A stretch of DNA of 64,000 bases from Nymphaea colorata (taxonomy: Eukaryota; Streptophyta; Magnoliopsida; Nymphaeales; Nymphaeaceae): positions 18,255,655 through 18,319,654 of the forward strand of contig NC_045143.1 of the NCBI RefSeq assembly GCF_008831285.2, read 5' to 3'. The notes below the pieces were generated by a model. The model worked only from the letters and a program-made list of their open reading frames with translations, was not told where the DNA came from and ran no database searches. Both the position numbers and the translations under genes were made by a program. Of this stretch, positions 36,985 through 47,649 are shown one piece after another. Numbering within the stretch: position 1 is the first letter of the stretch; every line of letters begins with the position of its first letter.

Positions 36985-38400
36985 TACAAACAAAACCAGT
37001 TTCTTCGCTTCCTTAGTATCACTTTGGTGCTTTGTATATGTATGCATATTACTTTCTAATGGTTTACCGTCATCATACGAAATTGACATATTGTGTAGAG
37101 TTCAACGTCAGCTTTCCTATGACACTAACTGAATGGAATTCTAATAAAGCATAGCAATGAACCAATCAGTTGAAGTTAGAGTTTTTCTTAAAAGAATCCT
37201 TTAAAACCTATGTGCAGTGTTGGAAAACTAATAAACTGCTTAACGAAAATTACTAAGCACTCTTAAGGAATTTAGTTATAAGACAATTAGACCATTAGTT
37301 ACATGTGAATGGGCAACCTTATGTGACCGGTGATCGAGCTAATGGACGCAGTTTACTCTTAAGACTTGTTGTCATGAGGCACTATGTCAATTCCCTCTGA
37401 TGTTGGGAGAAATCGAGTTCTCCTGTTTCCATGACCTGTGAGCCGTTAATTGATCATTGCATGTGCCAAACAGTGTGAGATAGTTTCTGATGAATACTAG
37501 CAACATTGCACATGCATCTTTTAGTCCTTCTATACGATTATACCTACTAAGGTATGATGATCTAATGTGAGGATCACAGACACTTGGAGCGTGCTATGCA
37601 TGTAAATGGACCTCTTTGAGAGGAGTTGTATTATGACTGGGATGCTGACAAACCGGTGTTAGACCAATGCTTGCATGAATATGATTTCAGGTTTATGAAT
37701 CTTATTATATGATATTATACAATCATTGTATTAGGTAGTGTACTTTATTGAATATTGTAATATGAACCTGTGTGGCATGTAGATATTGTGTTGTGAGCAT
37801 GAACACGAGACAAACCTAGTATAAAGGCCAAAGACTGGTTTTACTGTGAACAGAACTTTATCAAATGGACGTTAGTCAAGCCCATTATAAAAGGGGTTAG
37901 GTGCATGGCGCAGAAGCCTGAGTTCCCCAAATAGACTATATTGTGAAGTGCATCTCACTCGGGTACTAGCAAGGAGCCTGTCCCCATGTAGAGGGTGGGA
38001 TGCCACTGCAACAACAGTGATAGTTGTGCCCAACCTAGTTTGGAGTTATAGTTGGGGTTACTCAGTATTCTTTTGTCCTCGATGACTCGGTTTATGTGTG
38101 ACGACCATAAGCTGCATAGCTGTCTTGTGTACTTCTCAGTGGGAAATAGTTTGTTGCTCAGTGCTCAGGACTGTGCATGTGGGTATATATGCAGTTGCAT
38201 ATATATTGGGAGTTAGAATAGTGACATATTTTACAACAAGTATGCTTTGTTTAAGCTGAGAATCACTAGTTATTTAGACTAGATGTGAACCTGCTTGATG
38301 GTTAAACCTATTTAGACACATGCATGGAATCATGTTGTTGATATTAACTATTTTTTTGGCATTTTGTGGCTTGCAAGGCTGTTATTTCAGCGTTGCAAAT
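36985..38400 (+). repeat. Gypsy-LTR-like sequence, possible solo LTR
   Basis: The first 310 bases match 42,898-43,210, where the same sequence starts right after a gypsy pol end and a purine tract, so it is the start of an LTR. The rest (37,300-38,400) has no counterpart in the window. It contains typical LTR-like, non-coding sequence with CTAGTATAAAGGCC near 37,815 as a possible TATA region. The right end and target duplication were not found. Confidence 0.45.
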
Positions 38401-38681
38401 TTCATATAGGTAAGTAGTATGAGAAGAAAAGTAACTTTAGCTATGTCATCCTATTTTCACCTTTTTAAATGAAAGTTGGCACGTTCTTACGGCTGGAGAG
38501 ATCCTCTACTTGCTTGGTAATTCTTCCATGACAGGTCAGGTTTGTGCATAAGAAGTTATACTTGACCCTTCTTTTTCAGGTTTTTGCTTTTTTGTTGCTC
38601 ATTTACAGTGTATTGCATGATTCATTGCAGATTTTACATCTAAAATTCCTCCTTTTTGTAATTTTGTGAGATCATCTTCAG

Positions 38682-38807
38682 GATATATTATTTTTTGATA
38701 ATGAAATGGTTGGCAACTTGTTAAGTAGTTTATGGTCAGATTATCAAGAAGTCTCACAAATTATTGGAAATGACCTTGATCTGATGTCTCTAAAAAGCAT
38801 TGTTCAA
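38682..38807 (+). pseudogene. Exon-like block 1 of an unrecognised gene
   Basis: 126 bases, exactly 42 open codons, flanked by a good acceptor (CATCTTCAG) and a GTAAAC donor. The translation includes DILFFDNEMVGNLLSSLWSD and SQIIGNDLDLMSLKSIVQ. I do not recognise the family. It is helical-looking with no low-complexity bias, unlike nearby chance frames. Blocks 2 to 4 lie downstream on the same strand. Confidence 0.5.
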
Positions 38808-39737
38808 GTAAACCTTCTTCTATGAAAAAATTGCTTATTATAGAATCTTGACCTATTTTCTCTTTTTTTGAGTTTCAATGTCTTTAATTACTTCTTTTTT
38901 GGAGGCACGAGCACTTATTTATCTATTTGGTGTCTTTATCTTTGCCACTTGAGCTCTGCACAATGGTTATCCGCTATGCACGTGCACATGCTTAAAATCA
39001 GATATTTTTTTTAAAGTTGTGTTGCTTAAAGCTAAGCAATTTACTTGGTCTTTTTTAAGTGAAATTGATCAAAATATGCCAGATGTGAAATGTACTTGCA
39101 GTACCAAATTATGTTATGCAGCATGATGGGATCAGCCACTTGCAATTTTTGTACTACTTTATGGAGGTTCTAGTAATGGTTCTTTCTTTTTCCTTATCAT
39201 GTTCTCTTTAAGTTGTCATACTTTGTTTGTCGAAGTGTTTTCCCTTGTGTATGTGAAGCTTACTAATCTTTCAACGATTATTTCTCGCACTGCCTAGAGG
39301 CAGATGATTTCATTAGGGTACTTATAATACCCCTTGTATATTTCACAATTTTCACTGTAGTGTGCATTATTGATGTGAATAATAACTGTTTTTCCTGGGT
39401 CCTGCAAGCACGTTCTGCATTCATGATTGTGTATTTCATTTGGTTTGACAATTTGTGACATGCTGCTTCCAATACCACATTAATGATGGCTAAGTTTTTT
39501 TTAGCATTTGGTTTGTTTTTTTCCTCGTGGACTATTGCAAAAACATTTTTTTGGAATTGTGCAGCACCAAAGAAAAAAGATGTTCAGAAAATAGATAACT
39601 TATAATCTTTATAACTGATTATTTCAAGAAAAAAAAAAGAATTTGTGCATTAACCTTTAGGTTATTATTTTGTATATTTTAGTGATTATAAATTGTCTAT
39701 ATTTTCTGGTTTCAGCTTGAAAGCAAATGAGGGAGCA

Positions 39738-39740
<3 letters not shown>

Positions 39741-39771
<31 letters not shown>
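39741..39771. repeat. (GA)n microsatellite
   Basis: About 15 GA units lie between exon-like blocks 1 and 2. Confidence 0.95.
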
Positions 39772-39960
39772 CAAATTAGAATCCAATCTTAGTTTGACAT
39801 TCAAAACAAATTCGAGATAGGGACATTGTTATTAGTTGTGCTTGCTGAAGTAATTGCTAATACAAACACTCTTGCAAGTACTTACATGTCTGACAGTGCT
39901 TTCACACATGTGCATGGTTTCAAAATTAGATAAGTTCTTTTTTTTTTAATTGTTTTTTAG

Positions 39961-40065
39961 TGTAAGCTTATGGTGAAAGATTGCAATAAGGCAATGGGTA
40001 TGTAGAAGAAATACGAGATACCTGTGATGATTTATAAGGACTTTGCCAACAAATCCTTGCTGCAA
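39961..40065 (+). pseudogene. Exon-like block 2, one in-frame stop
   Basis: 105 bases, exactly 35 codons, between a pyrimidine-rich acceptor (GTTTTTTAG) and a GTATAAG donor. Translation: CKLMVKDCNKAMGM, then TAG, then KKYEIPVMIYKDFANKSLLQ. The TAG could be a decayed CAG. The phase agrees with block 1. Family not recognised. Confidence 0.45.
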
Positions 40066-40411
40066 GTATAAGGGTTGATTAATCTATGTCCCTTCAGCAT
40101 TTTTGGGCATCTAGCTCATTGATGCTAATGTTTCCAGCAATATTTTCACATGCATGGTTAAAAAGATCTACGATGATATTCCTGGGTGTTGAAGCAAACA
40201 GGTAGGTGTATGATCAATTGTATTCATCTTTTTCACCAGTATAACATGATTTTCTCCTTACTAAAAGCAGAAGGTTACCCGTATCAAGGTGCATTCTTGG
40301 CAGTGTATTTAAGACAATATGTCATGAGTACTTATTGAGAAAAGGTAATAGTGAATATGCTACAAAAATAGAATGGGCATGAAATGTCTAGAAACACTCA
40401 GTTAGACATAG

Positions 40412-40510
40412 CATGTGGAACCTTTCACATATGATTTCTCTTTCAAAGAAAGTGAGAACAAAGAGTACAAGCTTATTCTGGTTGCAGTCTCTTCTCCTAC
40501 TCCTAGAAAG
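40412..40510 (+). pseudogene. Exon-like block 3
   Basis: 99 bases, exactly 33 open codons, after an ATAG acceptor and before a GTATGG donor. The translation includes HVEPFTYDFSFKESENKEYK and LILVAVSSPTPRK. The phase matches blocks 1 and 2. The acceptor is weak. Family not recognised. Confidence 0.45.
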
Positions 40511-40616
40511 GTATGGCTTCCAGTCTTACATAAAAAAAAGGTTTTGTATTATGCTACTATTGGAATAGCTTTTAATTCTTGATGCTAAATTATGCAAGTT
40601 TTTCTCTCTTCAATAG

Positions 40617-40780
40617 GTTTGTTCATTCACAAGGTAGTCAGAAGTTGGTCAAGCAGATCCCTGAGCTTGCAATGCTGAAGAAGGCAAGGGTTGAAAGAAT
40701 GAAAGCGTTGAAGAGGATGAATGCCAATAAAGGATCGTCTTCAAATGGTAGCAGCTTATTGGCCACGTGGGATGTTATGC
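40617..40780 (+). pseudogene. Exon-like block 4, charged helix
   Basis: Follows an acceptor-like CTCTTCAATAG. The open frame reads FVHSQGSQKLVKQIPELAML, then a highly basic KKARVERMKALKRMNANKG and a serine-rich end. An 85-codon open frame (40,579-40,836) covers it, but the part before the acceptor is probably intron. Its phase does not simply follow block 3. It could be the C-terminal coding exon of the same unknown gene. Confidence 0.4.
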
Positions 40781-41832
40781 CGTTTTGGCACTTTCGCTCT
40801 TTGAATCTTCTTATTTTTGATGGTCAAAACAAATGAAACATCAAGTCCAAGTTTCTCTCAATAGTATCTTAACATGGTATACAAGCAAATGGTGCCTTGA
40901 CTATTTTGCTTATGTATATTTGTTCTCTCACTAGAAGCTCAGTTGTAAGATATACACTTCTTTCTTATGGTGCAAGCTCAATTATGATTCTAGGACTCTA
41001 TTGGGCACTAGAAATGAAGATTGTCGGGTTCAGCACTCAAACTTCCACCAGAACGGTTACTTGCATGAAGTGCCTCATTGGAATGAGATTCCTAAATATA
41101 TTATCTAGTGGTTTCTTGGTTTACCTTTGTCTCCTACCAAAAATGGCTGGGCCTTAATGAGTTTTTTTTCGTAAAGCTTGATTCACAACTTTGGAATTTA
41201 GCTGTTTTATCTCAAGTTTTTATTTTTTAGAATTGTGTTGAAGATCTGACAATAGTCCCCAATAAGTTGATGCAATAATTTCAGATAAATAAGTAGAATT
41301 CTTATTATTTAGTGCTGAATATGTGACAAATATAAGTTTTGTATTTGTTATTTTCTTATTCAATTATAAATCTGTAATAATCTGCAAATGGAATGCATTT
41401 GCTGGTAGCATGCAGCCAGTGGTCAAGGAAAGTTGATAATCATGGATGTTTTAGGAGGCCTTTCTGATGAGCTGCAAGCTAACATATGGAACCCTGTTTC
41501 AAGCTTATAGAAACTACTCCAGAGCAGCTTTAAAGTTGTTTTTTCTCTTGTTAGGTTGTAGAGAATCCAATATTAGATTTTGTAGTGCAATGGCCCCCGG
41601 TCACAATAGTAATTCCAATTTCAGTTTTTTTCTGCATTAAAGAAAAAGTTAAGATGGGAGCCTTGAATGACATTGATTTTCTTGTAATTTAATTTCTTTT
41701 ATAAGTAAATTTTGTCTAACTAATAATGAAATTTGAATTTAAAAAAACCATCTGTCTCCAATTTATATTTGAAATATAAATGTAGTGGAAACGGGCATAT
41801 ATATTTGTACATATGTACAAATATATATGCCA
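40781..41832. other. Non-coding DNA, no gene recognised
   Basis: A/T-rich sequence. An open frame at 40,897-41,157 (86 codons) has no recognised domain. A short palindromic ATATATTTGTACATATGTACAAATATAT-type stretch lies near 41,800-41,828. Confidence 0.5.
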
Positions 41833-42897
41833 TGAGTGGAAATCAGTTCTTGAGGCATATCATCTTTGGGCATGGCATGGTAGTAGATCCAATTATAGTC
41901 AAGGCAGCGCAGCAGTGGAAGACTCTCATGGCTCCTCTTGATGTGAAAGCTTTCCTTGGTTTGACAGTTTATTACAGGCATTTTATCTAGGGATTCTCAC
42001 AAAAAGTGAAGTTTATTTAGTCTGAAACATATGAAAGGAGTTTTACACTTTAAATTAGAAGGAGGAGAGGGCTTGCAATTTGTACATAAGTTTTCAAATT
42101 TGCATATGGTAAGAGTGTTGATACAACATAAACAACTGATAACCTACACTTTGCATCAGTTGAGGCCCCACAAGCGGAACACTAGAGACTAGGTGGATTT
42201 TTGCAGTCTCTCGAGACCACATAGTTTTAATGGGAGGATGTGGCTATGGATATCATTGTGAGCTTGCCAAAGATGAGGTGACAACAAAATGCTATTTCGG
42301 TAGTAGTTGACCGGCTAACTAAGCCTAGGCTAACTATTCCACTTTTTGCTAATCCATAAAACATGGCTAGTGGATTCCCTTTCAAATTTGTACATAGACG
42401 AGATTGTCAGACTGTAAGGTGTGCCACACACCATTATTTCAGGTCAAGATTCTTGATTCACATTGTGGTTTTAGAAGTCATTACAGAGAGCCTTGAGAAA
42501 ATAGTTGTGTGAGTTTAGCTTTCCACCTTGAGACAGATGGGCAGACCAAGAGGATGATAGTAACTTTAGAAGATATCCACAAAGCTTGTTTCTTTGCATA
42601 AAAGGATAGTGAGATTAACATGTAACACTGGTGATATATATCATATTCTTCTCAACTACGTAATCAGCAATGAGAAGTTGGAGAAGTATGATGATCTCTT
42701 GTAAGGTGAAAAGTCATTGATGATTGATGAGTAGGAGTGAGTGTCGCAAATGAAGACCATTTCTATCATCAAGGTGGAGTGGCAACACTATGGACCTACA
42801 AAAGGTACATGGAAGCTCAAAGCTCAAATGGGAATGAGATATTGTCAATTATTTGCTCACCCTTAAGAAATTTCAATGATGAAATAAGGGGATAGAA
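41833..42897 (+). pseudogene. Ty3/gypsy pol fragment: RT end to integrase
   Basis: Plus-strand translation begins with an RT thumb region containing FGHGMVVDP and VKAFLGLTVYYRHFI. It jumps to integrase blocks DVAMDIIVSLPK and VVVDRLTKPRL near 42,230-42,320, then HLETDGQTKR-like sequence near 42,530, and a chromodomain-like KVEWQHYGPTKGTWKL near 42,770. Stops are frequent. RNase H and the zinc finger are largely lost. A purine tract (ATAAGGGGATAGAAA) precedes the LTR start near 42,898. Confidence 0.8.
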
Positions 42898-43215
42898 ATG
42901 TAAAATCAATTTCTTCATTTGCTTAATGTGACTTTTGTGTTTTATATGTGTATGTGTACTACTTTATAATGACTTGGAGTCGTCATATAAAATTGTCACA
43001 ATTATGTAGGGTTCATTGTCAGCTTTCCACTGATGCTAATTGAGTGGAATTCTGATAAGACATGGCAGTGAACATTCAGTTGAAGTTCGAGTTCTTTAGA
43101 AAATCCTTTAAAACCTATGTGCGGGTTAGGAATATTAATGAACTGCTCAACTGAAATTACTGAGCTCTCTTCAAAGATTTAGCTGAAAGTCAACTAGAGA
43201 ATTAGTAATTTGTTA
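42898..43215 (+). repeat. Truncated 3' LTR of the gypsy fragment
   Basis: Starts TGTAAAATCAATTTC after the purine tract and matches 36,985-37,300. The match ends near 43,210, where pararetrovirus-related sequence takes over. Confidence 0.65.
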
Positions 43216-43244
43216 ATCGACTAATTAGCATAATTCAGCAGGAC

Positions 43245-43410
43245 TCAAACTTATAGCTAAATTATGATGGCTACCCAAGCATAGAACTTACTAATTAAGC
43301 ATATTCAGACTTATAGCTAATTATAATGGCTACCCAAGCAAGATTTAGACTTATAGCTAAATTGTAGTCATTACCCATGCATATATTGTAATGCCTACCC
43401 AAGCATATAA
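43245..43410 (+). repeat. Three imperfect copies of a ~45-60-bp unit
   Basis: GACTTATAGCTAAATT...GGCTACCCAAGCATA recurs three times (near 43,250, 43,305 and 43,345), with a fourth partial at 43,390. A single copy of the same motif (GGCTACCTAAGCATAA) lies at the equivalent place in viral copy B near 49,016. The unit was therefore amplified only in copy A. Confidence 0.7.
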
Positions 43411-43454
43411 CTTAGATTCCAATGCAAAATATGTACAGTTGAAGCTTGTAAGAT

Positions 43455-43790
43455 TTGTTTAGAAGAAAAGCATCACCAATTAACAAAGAAAATAAGGTAG
43501 GACAAGAATATGATACTGTAGAAAGGAGAATTTTAGTAACAGAAAATAGGGTAGATAATTTTGAAAAACTTATGAATGAAATGGAAACGAGATTAGATGT
43601 TCTAGAAAAGAAAATGGAAAGACTTGAAACAATGGAAGTTAAGATAGACAACTTAGAAGACAAAATAGACCTAGAAGTATTGAATACCAACAACAAAGAT
43701 AAAGAGATAATAATAGAAAAAGGTGAAAGAACACTAACTGTCACAAATCTTCCTAGTATGAAGCCTAATCATAAAGAACAAAGTGCATGA
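43455..43790 (+). pseudogene. Viral coiled-coil segment before protease
   Basis: An open 111-codon frame with heptad-like repeats (for example RLDVLEKKMERLETMEVKI), the longest undamaged piece of copy A. It precedes the protease and has a decayed homologue in copy B at about 49,140-49,395. It is probably an internal part of the polyprotein and not a separate gene. A short Cys-containing stretch lies just upstream in both copies. Confidence 0.6.
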
Positions 43791-45792
43791 AAAACTAATA
43801 TAAAAATCCCATGCATATTCAGTATACACAACTGGAAATTAAAAATAAATGCCTTAGTTGATACAGGATGCAACTCTATTGATATTAGATAAAGCACTTG
43901 TACCCATAAAATACCATTTAGATCCTGCCTACCAACTATGGGTAGAACAAATGGATGGGTCATTACATAGGTATGATGAAGAAATATGCAAATAGAAAAT
44001 AGCTTTTAGAATCTCAAAAGGTGAACCTACAGCCAACCAACCCAGGCCTAAAACATTTATCAAACACATGTAACTACATGATAGCACAAAGTGCATTATA
44101 TAACTAAACTTTACATTAGAAAACACCTCTGCATGTGTCATTAATAGGACAGGCCTTTCTTTCCTCCATATCAAACAAATCCCTTGGGCACCAAAGCATA
44201 TAGTTGGGGTATGTGAAGGAAAAAACCCCAAAAGATTGCCAATGCAAGACCACTTGAAGCTTATAAAGAAGAAATAGAACTGGTCTACCCAAAATAAGAA
44301 GAAGATCTAAAAGATCTAGAGATAAAGTTAAATTATAACCTTATCAACATACACAAAATATATAATAAGCTAGGGTTGTATATAAATAGAAACCTTAATC
44401 CAGATACTAGAAAAAGAAGAAATCATAGGAGAAGTATGTACTAGACATTGGGATCGTAATAAAATAGAATGTATATTAGAAATCAAAGACACAAGATTCA
44501 CTATTTCCAATAAAAAGATAAGCGCAACAAATGAAAATATCAATGACTTTGAAATACATATAAACAACATTTTCAAATTAAGAGTTATAAGAAGAAGCAT
44601 AAGTCCCATAGCAGTCTCACTTTTACTATTATAAACATGGTGAAAAGTGTGAGGAAAATCCAGGATGGTCATAGACTATAGACGGCTTAATGATAATACC
44701 ATAGATAACTCATATGATATCCTTGACAAAACTAAATTAATTAATGTCATACTACATAGTAAAATATTTAGTAAGTTTGATTGTAAGTCTCGCTTTTGGC
44801 AAATAAAAATGCATAGAGATAGTACGTAGTGGAGTGCATTTACTTGTCCTTTGAGAAGTTTTTCATGTTTAGTCATGATTTTTCGTTTGAAAAATGCCCC
44901 TACCCTATTTCAATGAAAAATGGATTTAATATTCGAACAATATGGAGACTTTGTTTGTGTGTATATAGATGATATTCTGGTTCATAGTAAAACATAGTCA
45001 GAACTTATAAGACACCTTAAAATAGTTTTAGGAGAGTTCCTAAGAAATGGAATTATAATCAGCAATGAAAAGGCACAATTCTTTCGAAAACATATAGAAT
45101 ATAGGTGTAGCGATTGGTGAGGGTAAAATTAAGTTACAATCACATATAGCCACAAAAGCCTTAGAATTTGAGATACATGTTATAAAAAGTCCACAACAAT
45201 TTTAGGATTGTTTAATTATGCTAGATTATTTCTTAAAGATTTAGGGAAAATGGTTGGCCCCTTATATAGCAAACTTGGCCAAACAAGAGTTTAAAATTTC
45301 AATGTAGAAGACATGAAATAAATACGTAAAATTAAAGAAGCCATCAAACATTTACCCGAAATGTATCTTCCCTTAGATTCAAATTTCTTAGTAATCGAAA
45401 CAAATGGATGCTTCGATGGATGGGGAGCCGTATTAAAAAGAAAACCTTATAAACATGTATTAAAAATAACAGAAGTTGTTTGTAGATATAGCAATGGCCA
45501 ATATAAAGAAAAAGGACTTATTAATAGCATAGATCAAGAATCTTAGCCGTAGTATATGGGTTAAATAGTTTTTGACTACTTTTGCTTAACAAAAAAGAAA
45601 TTTTAGTTTGGACAAGCTGTGGTGCTATAGTAAAATTCTATGAGAGTAGAATTTCAAAAAAAAAATGCCAAGGAAGGTGAATAGCTTTTAAAGATACCCT
45701 AACAAACCAAAATGATAAAGTTACATTCAACATATTAAGGGAGAGGATTACAAGTTAGCCGATAGTTTAAGTAGATTTTTAAAAGATGAATA
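43791..45792 (+). pseudogene. Viral protease, RT and RNase H, copy A
   Basis: Pararetrovirus polymerase copies pregenomic RNA into DNA. VDTG, the aspartic protease active site, is at about 43,858-43,869. The RT catalytic YIDD is at 44,963-44,974, and the preceding blocks (FSKFDCKS near 44,770) are readable. RNase H relics follow from about 45,390 and end at TAG 45,790-45,792. Many in-frame stops and several shifts separate these blocks, including stops between protease and RT and one directly beside the FTCP block. No integrase is present. Confidence 0.85.
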
Positions 45793-46080
45793 GAGATATT
45801 GACATTTATGAATAAAAAATTACAAGATTGAATAAATTATAGGATACCATTGAAATAAGAACAACTAGTGACAATTTATTAGATATTGTACGCACACTTC
45901 AGAGTACAAACGTCTCCATCAGACCCTTCTATCAGTCCCAAGTAGCGATGAGTAGAGATGTGGCCCCATTAATGTGGATATGGGTGCAACAATCTCTTAG
46001 GGAAAGGAAAAACATCATATAGGATAGATTTAAATTATTTAAATTTCTCTATAAGTATTAGTCACGGTAGCCAAGATAGA
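45786..46080 (+). pseudogene. Short viral ORF overlapping the RNase H stop
   Basis: The start lies in ATGAATAG, which also contains the RNase H stop, an overlap kept in copies B (51,385) and C (55,431-55,424). In copy C it stays open for 78 codons. Here it is broken. The product would be a short helical protein of unknown role. Confidence 0.55.
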
Positions 46081-46089
46081 ATGCATTGT

Positions 46090-46950
46090 TTTATTTAACA
46101 TAAATTTAAATTTGCAGGAATCATGTAGATATAGTCTCTAGACCTAGACTTAGGATTACATATCATTCCTCCCCATTCAAACCTAACCTTTCATATATGC
46201 CCAGGCCATATTTTAGACCTTAAAGACCACATTCTATTGGACAACCTGTGACAAATTAAAAGGAATCTCATTTATCGAAAGGTCCTTTCTTTAATGGCGA
46301 CCCATCTAAACCTAAAAAATAGACAGATTCAATTAAAAACTCTTCCAGATGTACTCATGGAACATATATCCCTTAGACCTTAAAGCCTAGATCTTTATCT
46401 TGGGAAAGAAACTTCAAAACAATTCTAGCAGCAATTAGCTGGAGGAAAAAGAAAAAAAAATGAAAGAAAAAAATGAAAAGGCCAGAAGTAGAAAATAAAA
46501 CTTTGAAACAATATGCTGAAGAAGAGATGAAGACATTGGGAGAAAAAAGAGAAACAATTCTTCCAAACATTCAATTAGTAAAAGACCATATCTACCGACT
46601 AGTCCAGAGGGGAAAAAGAAAAGAACAAGTCAATATGCAAGACTTGCTAAGGATTATGGCAAGAAGTCCCAACGTGCAGAAGCCTGGTCTAGGCTTTACT
46701 TTAATCAAGTATGAGCATGATAATCATGAAAATAATCCTTTTTGTGAATGCGAAATGGGATTCTCCCTAGTATAGGCTACTTTTAACCTTAAAAAGATGG
46801 CAAGACCAAGAAATTCAAGTAATAAAGCTTTCTCCCAAGAGTTTAATGGATCATGGGTTTTAAAAAAGAATTATCATAACCAAGGAAGAACAAACAGAAC
46901 ACCTTGAATTCAATTGGCAACTAGCATATGCATAAGATGGCTGTTTAAAG
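46090..46950 (+). pseudogene. Viral downstream ORF (ORF2-like), copy A
   Basis: Homologous to 51,620-52,250 (B) and to 57,320-56,350 and 55,077-54,600 (C). The best open piece, 46,473-46,775, holds a charged helical stretch, then LVKDHIYRLVQRGKRKEQVN and LLRIMARSP. It begins after a splice-acceptor-like TTTGCAGGAA near 46,115-46,124; B has the same acceptor-like site followed by a start codon (TGCAGGAACCATGG), C has only an equivalent start. Function unknown. Known florendoviruses carry a second ORF of unknown function at this place. Broken by stops. Confidence 0.55.
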
Positions 46951-47009
46951 GAAACTAGGTAAACCCCTTATGGATTTGTCAATCCAGACATAGAAGCAAA
47001 GGGGATCAG

Positions 47010-47637
47010 AATGATGGGATGCTATCATTCCTCATCCATCATCTCTCATCCCTCATCCATTATTCATCATCCCTCATCCCCTGGACTATCTCATCCTTGG
47101 ATAGCATCCCATCCTTCCTTCACATGTTTGGTTCTGAGCCCTTCCATCTTAGTTTCCATTCCAACTCTCTTCCCTTCTTCTCTGTCCCCATGTCCGTCAT
47201 GTTGTAGGCAAAGCAAACCAATGCTATTGCGTGAGCTTAAATTCAGCCCCTCTCAAAGCTTAAATCCGACAACTATGATTCCTGTAACGGCTTTTGTTTA
47301 TTTTTGCTTTATTTGTTCAGGAGGGAATGTAATTCCTTTTCCAATTTGTAGTGTTGTTTGGAGTCTAGTGCTTATATGTTCCACCCCATAGTCTACTAAT
47401 ATCATGCCTCATCCCCTCGGCTATGTCATCCTTGGATAGCATCCCATCCCTCATCCCCTTGGCTACCCCATCCTTGGCAAGCATCCCTTCCTTCCTTCGT
47501 CTGTTTGGTTCTGAGCCCTTCCATCTTAGTTTCCATTCCAGCTCACTTCCCTTCTTCTCTGTCCCCATGTCTGTCATGCTGTTGGAAAAGCAAACCGGCG
47601 TTTTTGCGTGTGTCTTAAATCCAGCCTCTTGTTTAAA
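47010..47637 (+). promoter_or_regulatory. Viral terminal region with two ~230-bp repeats
   Basis: Blocks 47,010-47,245 and 47,400-47,636 are direct repeats, rich in CATCCC motifs, and share TTTGGTTCTGAGCCCTTCCA and CTTCTTCTCTGTCCCCATGT. Between them lies about 150 bp with a degenerate TATA-like CTTATATG near 47,371. A reverse-oriented copy is at 53,224-53,600 with a better TATATAAG box. The order TATA-like box, repeat, primer site fits a pararetrovirus promoter and leader. Open frames here come from the repeats. Confidence 0.6.
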
Positions 47638-47649
47638 GTGGTATCAGAG
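47638..47649 (+). promoter_or_regulatory. Viral Met-tRNA primer site
   Basis: TGGTATCAGAGG matches the caulimovirid primer site complementary to initiator Met tRNA (one mismatch at the end). By convention it is position 1 of such genomes, so it marks the A/B boundary. Confidence 0.75.

Larger units (their letters stand above)
43245..47637 (+). mobile_element. Endogenous pararetrovirus copy A
   Basis: A decayed integrated Caulimoviridae-type sequence: a coiled-coil segment, protease, RT and RNase H, then a downstream ORF and a terminal repeated region. The movement and coat protein part is absent, so the copy is 5'-truncated and abuts a gypsy LTR. It is followed head-to-tail by copy B. Stops and shifts occur in every domain. 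The virus family is clear from the RT/RNase H type and the lack of integrase; assignment to the florendovirus group is an inference from the downstream ORF and TA-rich context. Confidence 0.8.
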
